NCBI GenBank assembly: GCA_020833255.1
Contig: JAJHQR010000006.1
Coordinates: 1 to 40,912 of the forward strand
DNA: 40,912 bases
From: Desulfurococcaceae archaeon
Lineage (GTDB): Archaea; Thermoproteota; Thermoprotei_A; Sulfolobales; NBVN01
Reading direction: 5' to 3'
Both the position numbers and the translations under genes were made by a program. Below are positions 1 to 7,466 of the stretch, piece after piece (positions within the stretch are counted from its first letter, which is position 1; each line of letters opens with the position of its first letter). A model generated the notes under the pieces. That model saw only the letters and a program-made list of their open reading frames with translations, was not told the DNA's origin and did not search any database.

Positions 1-84
1 CCCCCGAAGGATAAAAACATGGCTCAGAAGCCACCCAAGAAAGAAAAGAAGAAAGAAGAGAAAAAAGAAGAAGCAAAGAAATGA
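1..84 (+). CDS. 3' end of an unidentified gene with a Lys/Glu-rich tail
   Basis: An open frame enters from the left edge in frame 1 and stops with TGA at 82-84. The visible 27 residues are almost only Lys, Glu, Pro and Ala, as in the charged tails of many archaeal nucleic-acid-binding or ribosomal proteins. An ATG at 19 could in principle start a 21-residue peptide, but a C-terminal tail of a longer gene is more natural. A hairpin overlaps the stop codon and a T-run follows, as expected for the end of a transcription unit. The product cannot be named from this fragment. Confidence 0.45.
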   Translation, partial: PPKDKNMAQKPPKKEKKKEEKKEEAKK

Positions 85-129
85 GTTTGTTTAACTGATG
101 GCAAACTCACACTAACTAAAGTTCTTTTT
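82..129 (+). terminator. Hairpin plus T-run after the left-edge gene
   Basis: An 8-bp perfect stem (TGAGTTTG at 82-89 pairing with CAAACTCA at 102-109) closes a 12-nt loop and includes the stop codon. A run of five T follows at 125-129. The T-run is also part of a TATA-like TTTTTATAAATAC, which may begin the next transcript. Confidence 0.45.
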
Positions 130-261
130 ATAAATACTTAAATCAACTATTCCCTTACTTTCCCGCAATCTATTGACCCTACTTATGAGGGCACGCACCT
201 GCATTTAACTACTTATCTCACCTAATCCCGTGAGAAACAGCCATCACTTCAAGAAGTTTAT

Positions 262-861
262 ATGGCTGATCACCTACCTGTCCTGGATGGCGAGGGATTC
301 CCTTCAGCCATAGAGAGCGAGTACGACAGGGACTTGGCAGCACCTCACGTAGTAAACGAGGTGATTAGAGCGTCTGAAGAAGGTTTTCACGCAGTAGTTA
401 TTAACTGCTTTGACGACCCAGGTCTTAGAGCTTCTAGGGAAGTTTCGAGAACTCTCGTGCTAGGTATTGGGGAAACCTCCCTTGCCGTGGCAACTCTCTT
501 AGGTTATAGAATCGCCGTTATATCTACTGGGAGCAGGTATTCCAGAACCGCGTATTATAGGAGAGCCATCGAGTTAGGGCTTGAGAAGAGGGTGGTCTAC
601 GCTTCAGGCGTGGATATCAGGGTGCTAGATTTAAGGAAAGACTTAGACGCCGTGAAGAGAGCTCTCCTAGATGAAGCTAAGAAAGCTATTAACGAATTCA
701 ACGCGGAAGTCATCGTGTTAGGTTGTAGCGGGCTTATAGGATTAGGTGAGGAGCTTTCGGAAGTTCTTGGAGTTCCGGTAGTGGATCCCACGCTAGTCAC
801 TGTAGGAGTTGCTGAAGAGATGATTAAGCTAGGGTTAAGACACTATAGCTATAAGCCATGA
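262..861 (+). CDS. Asp/Glu/hydantoin racemase family protein, N-terminally short
   Basis: The family consists of cofactor-independent racemases/isomerases of hydantoins, aspartate or glutamate that use two cysteines as acid/base. Both cysteine motifs are visible: VVINCFDDPGL near residue 49 and VLGCSGLIGLG near residue 154. The SIESEYD motif typical of the hydantoin racemase branch is near residues 16-22. At 199 aa it lacks roughly the first 35-40 residues of the family, including the opening beta strand with the INPN(T/S) motif. The frame upstream is closed by TAA at 223 and has no start codon before ATG 262. No strong Shine-Dalgarno is seen. It may be a shortened active enzyme or a decayed gene. 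The substrate is not predictable; the nearby methyltransferase genes are on another transcript. Confidence 0.7.
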   Translation: MADHLPVLDGEGFPSAIESEYDRDLAAPHVVNEVIRASEEGFHAVVINCFDDPGLRASREVSRTLVLGIGETSLAVATLLGYRIAVISTGSRYSRTAYYRRAIELGLEKRVVYASGVDIRVLDLRKDLDAVKRALLDEAKKAINEFNAEVIVLGCSGLIGLGEELSEVLGVPVVDPTLVTVGVAEEMIKLGLRHYSYKP

Positions 862-876
862 AACAATATCGGTTCC

Positions 877-2685
877 TTAAAACTCTTGAGAACTTTTCGA
901 GGTAGGTAGGAATAAGTTCCTCACGTAGATTTTAGTGAATTCCTTGTTTGCCGAGATTTCCACGTACTTAGTTCTTCGAGCTATTTCTTCCGCTTTCTTC
1001 CTAGCAATACTTGACTTCAGGATTAGTTTCGCCCCACTTATAGCGGTATTCCCTACGAAAACTGCTTTATTAACCCAGGACTCGTGGATTAACCCTATCG
1101 TAGCAGCGTTCTCCACGTTCAAGCTAGTTCCGAAAGATCCTGCTATGAAGACTTTCCCCACGTCCTCGAACCCTATGCTCGCCTCCTTCAACACTATCTG
1201 CGTTACCGACGCTACGGCCGCCTTAGCGAGTAAGAGAGACTCTATATCATCTCTATAAATAGCTATATCTTCATTAATGCCTGACTCCCCACCCCACACT
1301 ACCACGAACCTTTGATCGCCTTCTCTCTTAAGTCTCCTAGATACTACGTTCTTAAACCTCCCCCTCTCGTCGATTATCCCGTGCTTGTAGAGATGCGCTA
1401 ACGCGTCAATATACGCCGAGCCACAAATACCTAGAGGCTTCCCACCACCCACTACCTCGTAACGAACCTCGTAATCTCCTGAAGCTTCATTAAAATATAT
1501 GAAAATCTTTGATATAGCGCCTTCAACAGCCTTCAAACCATACCTAGTCCCGAAACCCTCGAATGCCGGCCCTGCAGGAGCTGAGGCAGCGTAGAGTTCC
1601 TCACCGTTGTTAACCATGACTTCCGCGTTAGTACCTACGTCTATTAAAACACATGGCACCTCACACTCGTCAAGACCTACCGCTAGAGCGCCTGCGACGG
1701 CGTCCCCGCCCACGAACCCCGCAATACCAGGGCCTACGTAGACGTAGCCGTTAGGGTTGATCCTAAAACCGACCTCCCCAGACCTGAACTCAAGTCCTTG
1801 AGTGAATACTGGGACGTAAGGAGCTCTCCCTAGGTTGGCGGGGTCAACCCCTAAGAGTAGGTGAGTCATCACGTTATTACCTACTAACACGACCTCATAG
1901 ATATTCTCCGGCCTCACACCAGCCTTGGAGGAAGCCTCAAGTATTAACTCGTTAATCGAGTTTATGACGTCTTGACGCAACACCTCAAGACGTTCCAAGC
2001 TACTGGAGACGTACGCTATTCTCGACATGACATCGGGTCCGAAGACTTGCTGAGGGTTCGGTGATGAAGCAATAGCTAGCGTCTCACCACTCCTTAAGTT
2101 CAGTAAGTGAATAACGATCCTGGAAGTTCCTACGTCAACCGCTAGACCATACAACTCACTCTCTTTATTCCCGCACTCAACATCCAGTAATTCATTATTT
2201 CTTAAAGTCGCCGTGACCTCCCACCCACACCCCCTGAGTATTTGAGGGAGTTCCCTAAGCAATTTCAGGGGGATTTTAGGAGCCTCTAAACCACTCAGTA
2301 ATCTGCTTAAGTCGGATCTCTGATCCTCTAAGCTGGGTGGAGGTATCTTGAGGAAGTGCTTACGTACGAGCGGTGATAAATCGAAAGGCTTTTCGAAACC
2401 TACGTCCACGGACTTATAAGATGTTGTGAGGCTTGATTCAGGGACCTCCACCAAGGCTTCATCACTAATTAAGCGTGTTTGGCAAGCTAGTCTGAAACCG
2501 TCAAGTATTAACTCACCTAAAACTCTACGCTCGCTCAAACTACTCTCCGAGAAAGCCCCTGACAAGACCTTAACAACGCATTTACCGCATAACCCAAGCC
2601 CGCCGCAGTCAGACCTAACGTCAACGCTTTGATTCCTAAGTAGATCGAGTAGTACCTCACCACCACCAGACTTAACTAACCTCAC
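877..2685 (-). CDS. RACo-like ATP-dependent reductive activator of corrinoid proteins
   Basis: This 602-residue protein has an N-terminal 2Fe-2S ferredoxin domain with Cys27, Cys33, Cys36 and Cys68, a linker of about 100 residues, then an ASKHA-type ATPase region starting near residue 180 (LAVDVGTSRIVIHLL) with further phosphate-type loops (VLIDVGTNAEV, FIAGSFGTSLN). This is the DUF4445/RACo architecture. RACo proteins use ATP to drive reduction of inactive Co(II) corrinoid proteins back to Co(I). It is divergent from the corrinoid protein and MttB-type genes across a promoter region of about 170 bp, which supports that role. The start is GTG at 2685; in-frame codons upstream (to TAA at about 2727) could add a few residues, and a GGAGGT lies about 20 nt upstream, so the exact start is uncertain. 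RACo is best known from acetogens; methanogens generally use the unrelated RamA. Confidence 0.85.
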   Translation of the reverse strand: MRLVKSGGGEVLLDLLRNQSVDVRSDCGGLGLCGKCVVKVLSGAFSESSLSERRVLGELILDGFRLACQTRLISDEALVEVPESSLTTSYKSVDVGFEKPFDLSPLVRKHFLKIPPPSLEDQRSDLSRLLSGLEAPKIPLKLLRELPQILRGCGWEVTATLRNNELLDVECGNKESELYGLAVDVGTSRIVIHLLNLRSGETLAIASSPNPQQVFGPDVMSRIAYVSSSLERLEVLRQDVINSINELILEASSKAGVRPENIYEVVLVGNNVMTHLLLGVDPANLGRAPYVPVFTQGLEFRSGEVGFRINPNGYVYVGPGIAGFVGGDAVAGALAVGLDECEVPCVLIDVGTNAEVMVNNGEELYAASAPAGPAFEGFGTRYGLKAVEGAISKIFIYFNEASGDYEVRYEVVGGGKPLGICGSAYIDALAHLYKHGIIDERGRFKNVVSRRLKREGDQRFVVVWGGESGINEDIAIYRDDIESLLLAKAAVASVTQIVLKEASIGFEDVGKVFIAGSFGTSLNVENAATIGLIHESWVNKAVFVGNTAISGAKLILKSSIARKKAEEIARRTKYVEISANKEFTKIYVRNLFLPTSKSSQEF

Positions 2686-2857
2686 CCTCAGAGCGCTATC
2701 ACCGACCTCCCAACCGTCGCGGTCTTACCTTCATTTCAATCTCTTCTTACTGATTTATTTTGGACTTAATGATTTACAAGGGCATTACCCTTTATCAGGG
2801 TAGATATCTCTGAGAGAGCTTAATAAACTTTATCTATCTTATCCGCCTTAATATTAT
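2686..2857. promoter_or_regulatory. Divergent promoter region between the RACo-like gene and the corrinoid gene
   Basis: This 172-bp gap separates two divergent genes of one predicted pathway. On the plus strand a TATA-like ACTTTATCT lies near 2828-2836, about 25-30 bp before GTG 2858, consistent with a leaderless or near-leaderless transcript. On the minus strand a GGAGGT lies upstream of the RACo start. No clear inverted repeat was recognised. Confidence 0.4.
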
Positions 2858-3520
2858 GTGTGGTGTGAGGTGTTAGCTGAGGATTTAAAGAGAGCCCTGT
2901 ATATGGCGGTGATTGAGGGGGATCCTGAGAAGGCGTTGGGGTATGCTAGGGAACTTCTTAACACAGGGTTTGACGTAAAACAGATAGTTACTGACGTGCT
3001 AGCTCCGGCGATGAGGGTTGTCGGCGAGATGTATGAGAGGGGTGAGTACTTCATAGCTGACCTAATCGCGTCTGCCGAAGCTTTCAAGCAAGTTTTTGAT
3101 AACGTGCTTAAACCCAGGCTATCCTCAAGCGCTGCTAGTAAGGGTGTCGTAGCGGTCTTCGGAACCGTGAGAGGGGATATTCACGAGCTAGGTAAGAACA
3201 TAGCTAAGGCTTTATTCGAGGCTGAGGGGTTTGAAGTCATTGATTTAGGGGTTGACGTGCCTCCGGAGAGATTCGCTGAGGTGGTTGAGTCTAGGAAAGC
3301 TAGGGTAGTCGGTCTCTCAGCGCTAATGACGACCACTATGGTCGAGCAAGCGAGGGTTATCGAGGAACTTAAGCGTAGGGGTCTTAGAGAAAGAGTCATA
3401 GTCGTCGCTGGCGGAGCCCCTGTAACTGAGGATTGGGTGAGGAAGATAGGTGCTGACATATGCGGTGATGACGCATTCAAAGCACTTAAGAAAGTTAAGG
3501 AATTACTAGGTGTTGTGTGA
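2858..3520 (+). CDS. Corrinoid (methyl carrier) protein, MtbC/MttC family
   Basis: This 220-residue protein has a helical B12-binding cap domain (about residues 5-88) followed by a Rossmann-like cobalamin-binding domain. The motif GDIHELG (106-112) carries His109, the expected lower axial cobalt ligand in DxHxxG. The SALMTT segment (154-159) and GGAP (185-188) complete the usual nucleotide-tail pocket. Such proteins accept a methyl group from a substrate-specific methyltransferase and present it to a second one. The TGA stop shares one base with the ATG of the MttB-like gene, so the two are translationally coupled. GTG 2858 was used as the start; GTG 2870 is possible and would remove four residues. 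Confidence 0.9.
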   Translation: MWCEVLAEDLKRALYMAVIEGDPEKALGYARELLNTGFDVKQIVTDVLAPAMRVVGEMYERGEYFIADLIASAEAFKQVFDNVLKPRLSSSAASKGVVAVFGTVRGDIHELGKNIAKALFEAEGFEVIDLGVDVPPERFAEVVESRKARVVGLSALMTTTMVEQARVIEELKRRGLRERVIVVAGGAPVTEDWVRKIGADICGDDAFKALKKVKELLGVV

Positions 3521-4953
3521 TGCCCAAACCCTCCTTAACGACTTTGAGTAGGGGTGAGGCGCTAGAAATACATAGCAGAGCCCTAGACCTGCTCAGCAGG
3601 GTTGGTGTTAGGTTCGAGGACCCTGAAGTAGCTAAGATATTATTAGATGCCGGTGCGGTGAGAACCGATGATAGGGTCTTAATTCCTGAAGAGATGGTTG
3701 GCGAGGCGTTGAAGAACGTGCCTAAGAAGATTGACTTATACGATAGGGACGGGAAGAAGGTTGCTACGCTAGGTGATGGCGCCTTAATATTCAACCCGGG
3801 CTCGGCAGCAATAAAAATCCTTGATTACGGCGCTACGGAGCCCAGGACCCCCACACTAGAAGATCTTAAAAACCTTGTTGTGGTTGTTGAGAACCTAGAA
3901 TTTATGGATGCTCAGAGCACGGCCCTAGTCCCCGGCGACACACCGATAGAGATTAGGGACGCTGTCAGACTCTACCCTATATTGAGATACTCTAGGAAAC
4001 CCATAATTACTGGGGCCTTCACCGTGGAGAACCTCCCGGTAATGCTCGAGATGCTTAAGGTGGTTAGGGAGGATGCTTGGAGAAGACCTTTCACGATATT
4101 CGACGCTTGCCCATCACCCCCTCTCTCTTGGAGTAGAGTAACGTCGAGGAACGTCGTTGATTTAGCTAAGGCCGGGATCCCTTCCGAGATTATTTCAATG
4201 CCTGGTTTAGGGGCTACGGCGCCGGTCACTATAGTAGGTGCTGCAACCCTGCACCACGCCGAGGTTTTAAGCGGTATCGTTCTAGCGCAGGCGGTTTCTA
4301 GGGGTGCTCCAGTTATTTACGGCGGGTCACCAGCGCTCATGCACCCGAGGTACGGGACCCCCTTAATAGTAGCTCCGGAATCTCTCCTGGTGTCCTTGAT
4401 TTACCGAGACCTAGCGAGATTCCTGGAACTTCCCTCACACGCTTATATGGGATTAAGCGACTCTAAGCTAGTTGATTATCAAGCAGGTGCTGAGGAAGCT
4501 TACTCAGCGCTCGCAGCCGCTCTAGCGGGCTTTGACGTGGTCTCAGGTCCCGGCATGCTAGAGTTTGAGAGTGTTCAGTCTCTTGAGAAGTTAGTGCTGG
4601 ATAATGAGGTGTGCGGGCTGGTTAAGAGGGTTTCAAGAGGTTTCGGCATGAGTGTTGAAGAGATAGCTGTCGAGGTTGTTGAGGAAACAGTGCTTAGAAA
4701 AGGAGGCAACTTCCTCCTACACCCTCACACAAGGAGGTATCTTAGGAGGGAGGTGCACGTACCACGCGTGTGGGACGCAACCCCTAGATCTAGGTGGGGC
4801 ATGAGGAGCGTGTATGAGGAAGCGCATGCCACAGTCCTTAAATTACTTAAGGAAGGCCCCTACCACGAATTAAGCCCTGACGTTCTAGCAGAGCTAGATA
4901 AGGTTTATGAGAGGCTGTGGAGAGGGGCGGGTTCCGAACCTAAGTACGTTTAA
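3520..4953 (+). CDS. MttB-family corrinoid methyltransferase (non-pyrrolysine type)
   Basis: This is a member of the trimethylamine methyltransferase (MttB/MtgB) superfamily, about 477 aa, which is full length. Family segments include the N-terminal helical region, GLSDSKLVDYQAGAEEAYSA near residues 310-330, and the C-terminal HPHTRRYLRREVHVP. There is no in-frame TAG, so no pyrrolysine is expected. Non-Pyl members characterised elsewhere demethylate quaternary amines such as glycine betaine, carnitine or proline betaine, transferring CH3 to a corrinoid protein; the substrate here is unknown. ATG 3520 overlaps the stop of the corrinoid gene by one base and is preferred over the GTG three bases earlier. 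The 3' end converges on the MetE gene, with the stop codons overlapping. Confidence 0.88.
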   Translation: MPKPSLTTLSRGEALEIHSRALDLLSRVGVRFEDPEVAKILLDAGAVRTDDRVLIPEEMVGEALKNVPKKIDLYDRDGKKVATLGDGALIFNPGSAAIKILDYGATEPRTPTLEDLKNLVVVVENLEFMDAQSTALVPGDTPIEIRDAVRLYPILRYSRKPIITGAFTVENLPVMLEMLKVVREDAWRRPFTIFDACPSPPLSWSRVTSRNVVDLAKAGIPSEIISMPGLGATAPVTIVGAATLHHAEVLSGIVLAQAVSRGAPVIYGGSPALMHPRYGTPLIVAPESLLVSLIYRDLARFLELPSHAYMGLSDSKLVDYQAGAEEAYSALAAALAGFDVVSGPGMLEFESVQSLEKLVLDNEVCGLVKRVSRGFGMSVEEIAVEVVEETVLRKGGNFLLHPHTRRYLRREVHVPRVWDATPRSRWGMRSVYEEAHATVLKLLKEGPYHELSPDVLAELDKVYERLWRGAGSEPKYV

Positions 4954-5930
4954 GTCACGTACCTCTCAAAAGCTTTAGTAGCCCTCACGACCCTCTCGAT
5001 CTTGGAGAGAGCTACCTCATACTCTTCCTCACGACCCCCTAGAGAACCTCTTAACCCGGCGAACCCGCAGTCAGCTGAAACTAAGTCAACCCTCCCACCA
5101 CTCACCTCATACACCTTCTTAAGAAGCTCTAGAACCTCCTCATAATCCTCCACTTCAATTTTTCTCGAACTCACAACACCTGGCGAGATAATCTTATCGT
5201 AAGACTCAAGTAATCCCTTATCAAGAACCTCGACGTTCTTGGGGTTGTCGTGAAACTCAAAACTCAAGTACCTGATTCTACCCACCCTTGCTAAGAGTTC
5301 TAGAAGCCTCTTATGAATTCGGCCGCACACGTGAACCCCTACCTCAACCCCTTCAGCAGCTCTCGCTACGTTCTCTAAGACCCCTACAATCTCGTCATCA
5401 CTATAGTTAAGGAGGTTTCTCCTAGAGCCTACCATGAGTCCCAGGAAGGGCTCGTCCAAGAACACGACCGTGAACCCTAAAGACGCCATGTACTTCACGA
5501 AGCCGGCCACATAGTTAGTGAGGAAACCCTCAACTAACTCCTTACTGGATAGGAGGGTTGAGGCGAGATCTGTGGACTTCATACTTAGGTAGAGTCTAGA
5601 AGCAAGAGTGAAAACCCCTGTTACAGGAGCTCTTAACCCGCTAAACACTAAATTAGACTCCCTGACTAAACGTACCGTGTATTCTGCCTCAGGAACGCTG
5701 AGACCTCCGATGATTCGCTTGTCGAGCATGCCTGAAGCCATCCTCAGGAAATTTCCCGCATACCTCACCACACCTGCTTCAATCAAGGGACTCACGTAAA
5801 TATCAATGAAACCCCTCAGCTGAGGATATGGAGGAACGTCAACCCCCAAAATAGCTAAGTCTTTCACTACTCTCTCAACGTTCCGAAGATCGTGCTCAAG
5901 CGGAAAACTACCAACGTGACTACTCCTCAT
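4950..5930 (-). CDS. Core-type methionine synthase (MetE C-terminal domain only)
   Basis: About 326 aa, with only the catalytic TIM barrel of cobalamin-independent methionine synthase. Family motifs are SSHVGSFP at the N-terminus and DEP(F) near residue 160. The Zn/homocysteine ligands fit His200 and Cys202 (HVCG), Glu225 (FEFHDN) and Cys288 (ADCGF). Core-MetE enzymes lack the folate-binding N-terminal barrel, and a characterised bacterial example takes methyl groups from a methylcorrinoid protein; the adjacent corrinoid genes fit this. ATG 5930 is preferred to GTG 5960: it gives the usual N-terminus and has GGTG just upstream, while a TATA-like TTTATATTTT lies inside the longer version. It converges on the MttB-type gene, sharing 4 nt. 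Confidence 0.82.
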   Translation of the reverse strand: MRSSHVGSFPLEHDLRNVERVVKDLAILGVDVPPYPQLRGFIDIYVSPLIEAGVVRYAGNFLRMASGMLDKRIIGGLSVPEAEYTVRLVRESNLVFSGLRAPVTGVFTLASRLYLSMKSTDLASTLLSSKELVEGFLTNYVAGFVKYMASLGFTVVFLDEPFLGLMVGSRRNLLNYSDDEIVGVLENVARAAEGVEVGVHVCGRIHKRLLELLARVGRIRYLSFEFHDNPKNVEVLDKGLLESYDKIISPGVVSSRKIEVEDYEEVLELLKKVYEVSGGRVDLVSADCGFAGLRGSLGGREEEYEVALSKIERVVRATKAFERYVT

Positions 5931-5972
5931 AACACCAACCCAAAATATAAAGTCCAACACAAGATAATTTAG

Positions 5973-6407
5973 CTAAGTCTGCTTAGCGAATGTTTCATTA
6001 AGTAAACGCTTAACTACTTCAACAACTCTTAACGCGTCTTCAAGTGCTTGTGTAGCGTCTTTTCTCGTGTAGAGTTCCTCGGGAGGGACACCTATTTCCT
6101 CATCTCCATACATCGCTAATTCTCTCTCCTTCCTTAACGAACGCGATATTGAAGCTAAATCATCCACGAGTTCCTGAAACCATTGCGGAAATCTCGCTCT
6201 CTCCCTCCTTAATAAAGGTCCCACATCATGCCATTTAGGCGGCTCGATCCCGGCTAACCTTAGAGCACCTTTTAGAGAAAGCTCGACTGCTTCTTGAGAC
6301 TGCCTAACCACATACGGGTAGTTACCTGATTCTAAGGCTTCTCTAGCGTGTTTTAAGCGTTCCTCAGCTTGCTTAAGGTTTGACTTAGCTAACTCGATGT
6401 TATTCAA
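5973..6407 (-). CDS. HEPN domain protein (HEPN-MNT toxin-antitoxin type)
   Basis: This 144-residue all-helical protein has the HEPN pattern: paired N-terminal helices with the conserved RQSQEAVELSLKGAL segment (35-49), followed by PPKWHDVGPLL, then a polar motif around R95-Y100-G101 (RELAMYGDEE). In characterised HEPN-MNT pairs the HEPN protein is a ribonuclease toxin and the partner nucleotidyltransferase neutralises it, in studied cases by AMPylating a tyrosine in this region; Tyr100 is the natural candidate. The canonical R-X4-H-X-Y motif is not cleanly present, so RNase activity is uncertain. The start overlaps the end of the nucleotidyltransferase gene by 8 nt. Confidence 0.82.
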   Translation of the reverse strand: MNNIELAKSNLKQAEERLKHAREALESGNYPYVVRQSQEAVELSLKGALRLAGIEPPKWHDVGPLLRRERARFPQWFQELVDDLASISRSLRKERELAMYGDEEIGVPPEELYTRKDATQALEDALRVVEVVKRLLNETFAKQT

Positions 6408-6936
6408 TGTTTATCACCTCGCCAGCCTTGGAGTCTTTCTTAAGTAGCCAATACCACTTCTTGCCGAGCCAGACTCTCTCAGAGCCTAGCTTACTCAACT
6501 CTTCTCTAAGTCGTAGTAATATGTTCTCGAAGAAAGAATCTTTATCGTATACTATGACCGCGTCCTCAGTCATGTCGAGATATAATGGGCTTATTTTCTT
6601 GGCTTCATCTCTAGTCTTAAGTATTGGCGTGATTGAGACGGCGTAGCCCTCTGTAAGCAACTTATCAAGTAGTGGATCTATGTTCTCCTCGGCTCTGAGG
6701 TACTGAGCTAGTCTCTCGAGACGTGACCTAGGTAAGTCCTCGATAATTATAAGGATGTCTAAGTCGCTATCTCTCCTGGCAGTACCGCGGGCAGCACTGC
6801 CGAAGACAACCACTGATACTAGTCTCCCACCAAAAAACTTGAGTAATTCCTTGAGGAGTTCCTCAACAACAGTCTTGTAAGGGTCTTTCAAGTAATCAAT
6901 ACCCTTCCTAAACACCCTAAACACCGTTCTAAGCAT
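6400..6936 (-). CDS. Minimal nucleotidyltransferase (MNT), partner of the HEPN protein
   Basis: This 178-residue DNA polymerase beta-like nucleotidyltransferase has the motif VVFGSAARGTARRDSDLDILI: Gly46-Ser47 and the metal-binding Asp58 and Asp60. The C-terminal half (residues 90-178) is helical and basic. The order MNT then HEPN with an 8-nt overlap is the usual arrangement of such two-gene modules, which are numerous in thermophilic archaea. The role is probably antitoxin by nucleotidylation; an independent nucleotidyltransferase role cannot be excluded. ATG 6936 is the only sensible start. Confidence 0.85.
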   Translation of the reverse strand: MLRTVFRVFRKGIDYLKDPYKTVVEELLKELLKFFGGRLVSVVVFGSAARGTARRDSDLDILIIIEDLPRSRLERLAQYLRAEENIDPLLDKLLTEGYAVSITPILKTRDEAKKISPLYLDMTEDAVIVYDKDSFFENILLRLREELSKLGSERVWLGKKWYWLLKKDSKAGEVINIE

Positions 6937-6995
6937 AATTCGCGCTTACAACAAATAAATAACGTCTGTATTCCCTTAAGCGAGTAATGACCTAG

Positions 6996-7466
6996 TTATT
7001 CGATAGGGCCTACGTCTTCTCTACCCTGTCTCAAGCCTTTCCCAGCGTATCTCCTCAACCCCTCCCCGCCCGAGGTTATCAGTGTGAGCAAATTCCTGCA
7101 GTGCTTAACTGTCCTATCAATAGCTATCTTAGCTAGCTCTTCCTGCGACGCCGCCTCATCCTCATGCACCGTGACGTCTATGACGTGCTTGTTAGTCGTT
7201 AACTGAACTAGTTGAAGAGCTAGGCTAGAGACCACGTAGGAGAGTTTATCTGTTAGTGTTGGACCCACCCAACCCAAGGTTATGACTCCGTCGCACTTCT
7301 CCTCCTCAATCAACTTCTTGGCGGCTACTGGCATGTCCTTAATTCCGGGCACCGTATACCTTACTACAATCACGCTCGGCAGTAAATCCTTCAGTGTTCT
7401 CTCGGCGAGGGAGCCCATATCAACTCTTGCGAAGGTAGTGTCAACCACGCCTACTCTCACAGTCAT
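6996..7466 (-). CDS. ribC: Riboflavin synthase, archaeal type
   Basis: A 156-aa protein matching the archaeal riboflavin synthase family, which is related to lumazine synthase rather than to bacterial RibE. It starts VRVGVVDTTFARVDMG and contains the GVITLGWVGPT and HVIDVTVHEDEA segments. The enzyme converts two molecules of 6,7-dimethyl-8-ribityllumazine into riboflavin and the pyrimidinedione. The length is exactly typical. The ATG overlaps the TGA stop of the upstream aminopeptidase gene (ATGA), so the two genes are co-transcribed. Confidence 0.93.
   Translation of the reverse strand: MTVRVGVVDTTFARVDMGSLAERTLKDLLPSVIVVRYTVPGIKDMPVAAKKLIEEEKCDGVITLGWVGPTLTDKLSYVVSSLALQLVQLTTNKHVIDVTVHEDEAASQEELAKIAIDRTVKHCRNLLTLITSGGEGLRRYAGKGLRQGREDVGPIE

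Noticed and set aside
3520-4953. Possible pyrrolysine (in-frame TAG) in the MttB homologue
   Set aside because: The frame has no internal TAG from start to stop, so this is a non-Pyl member.
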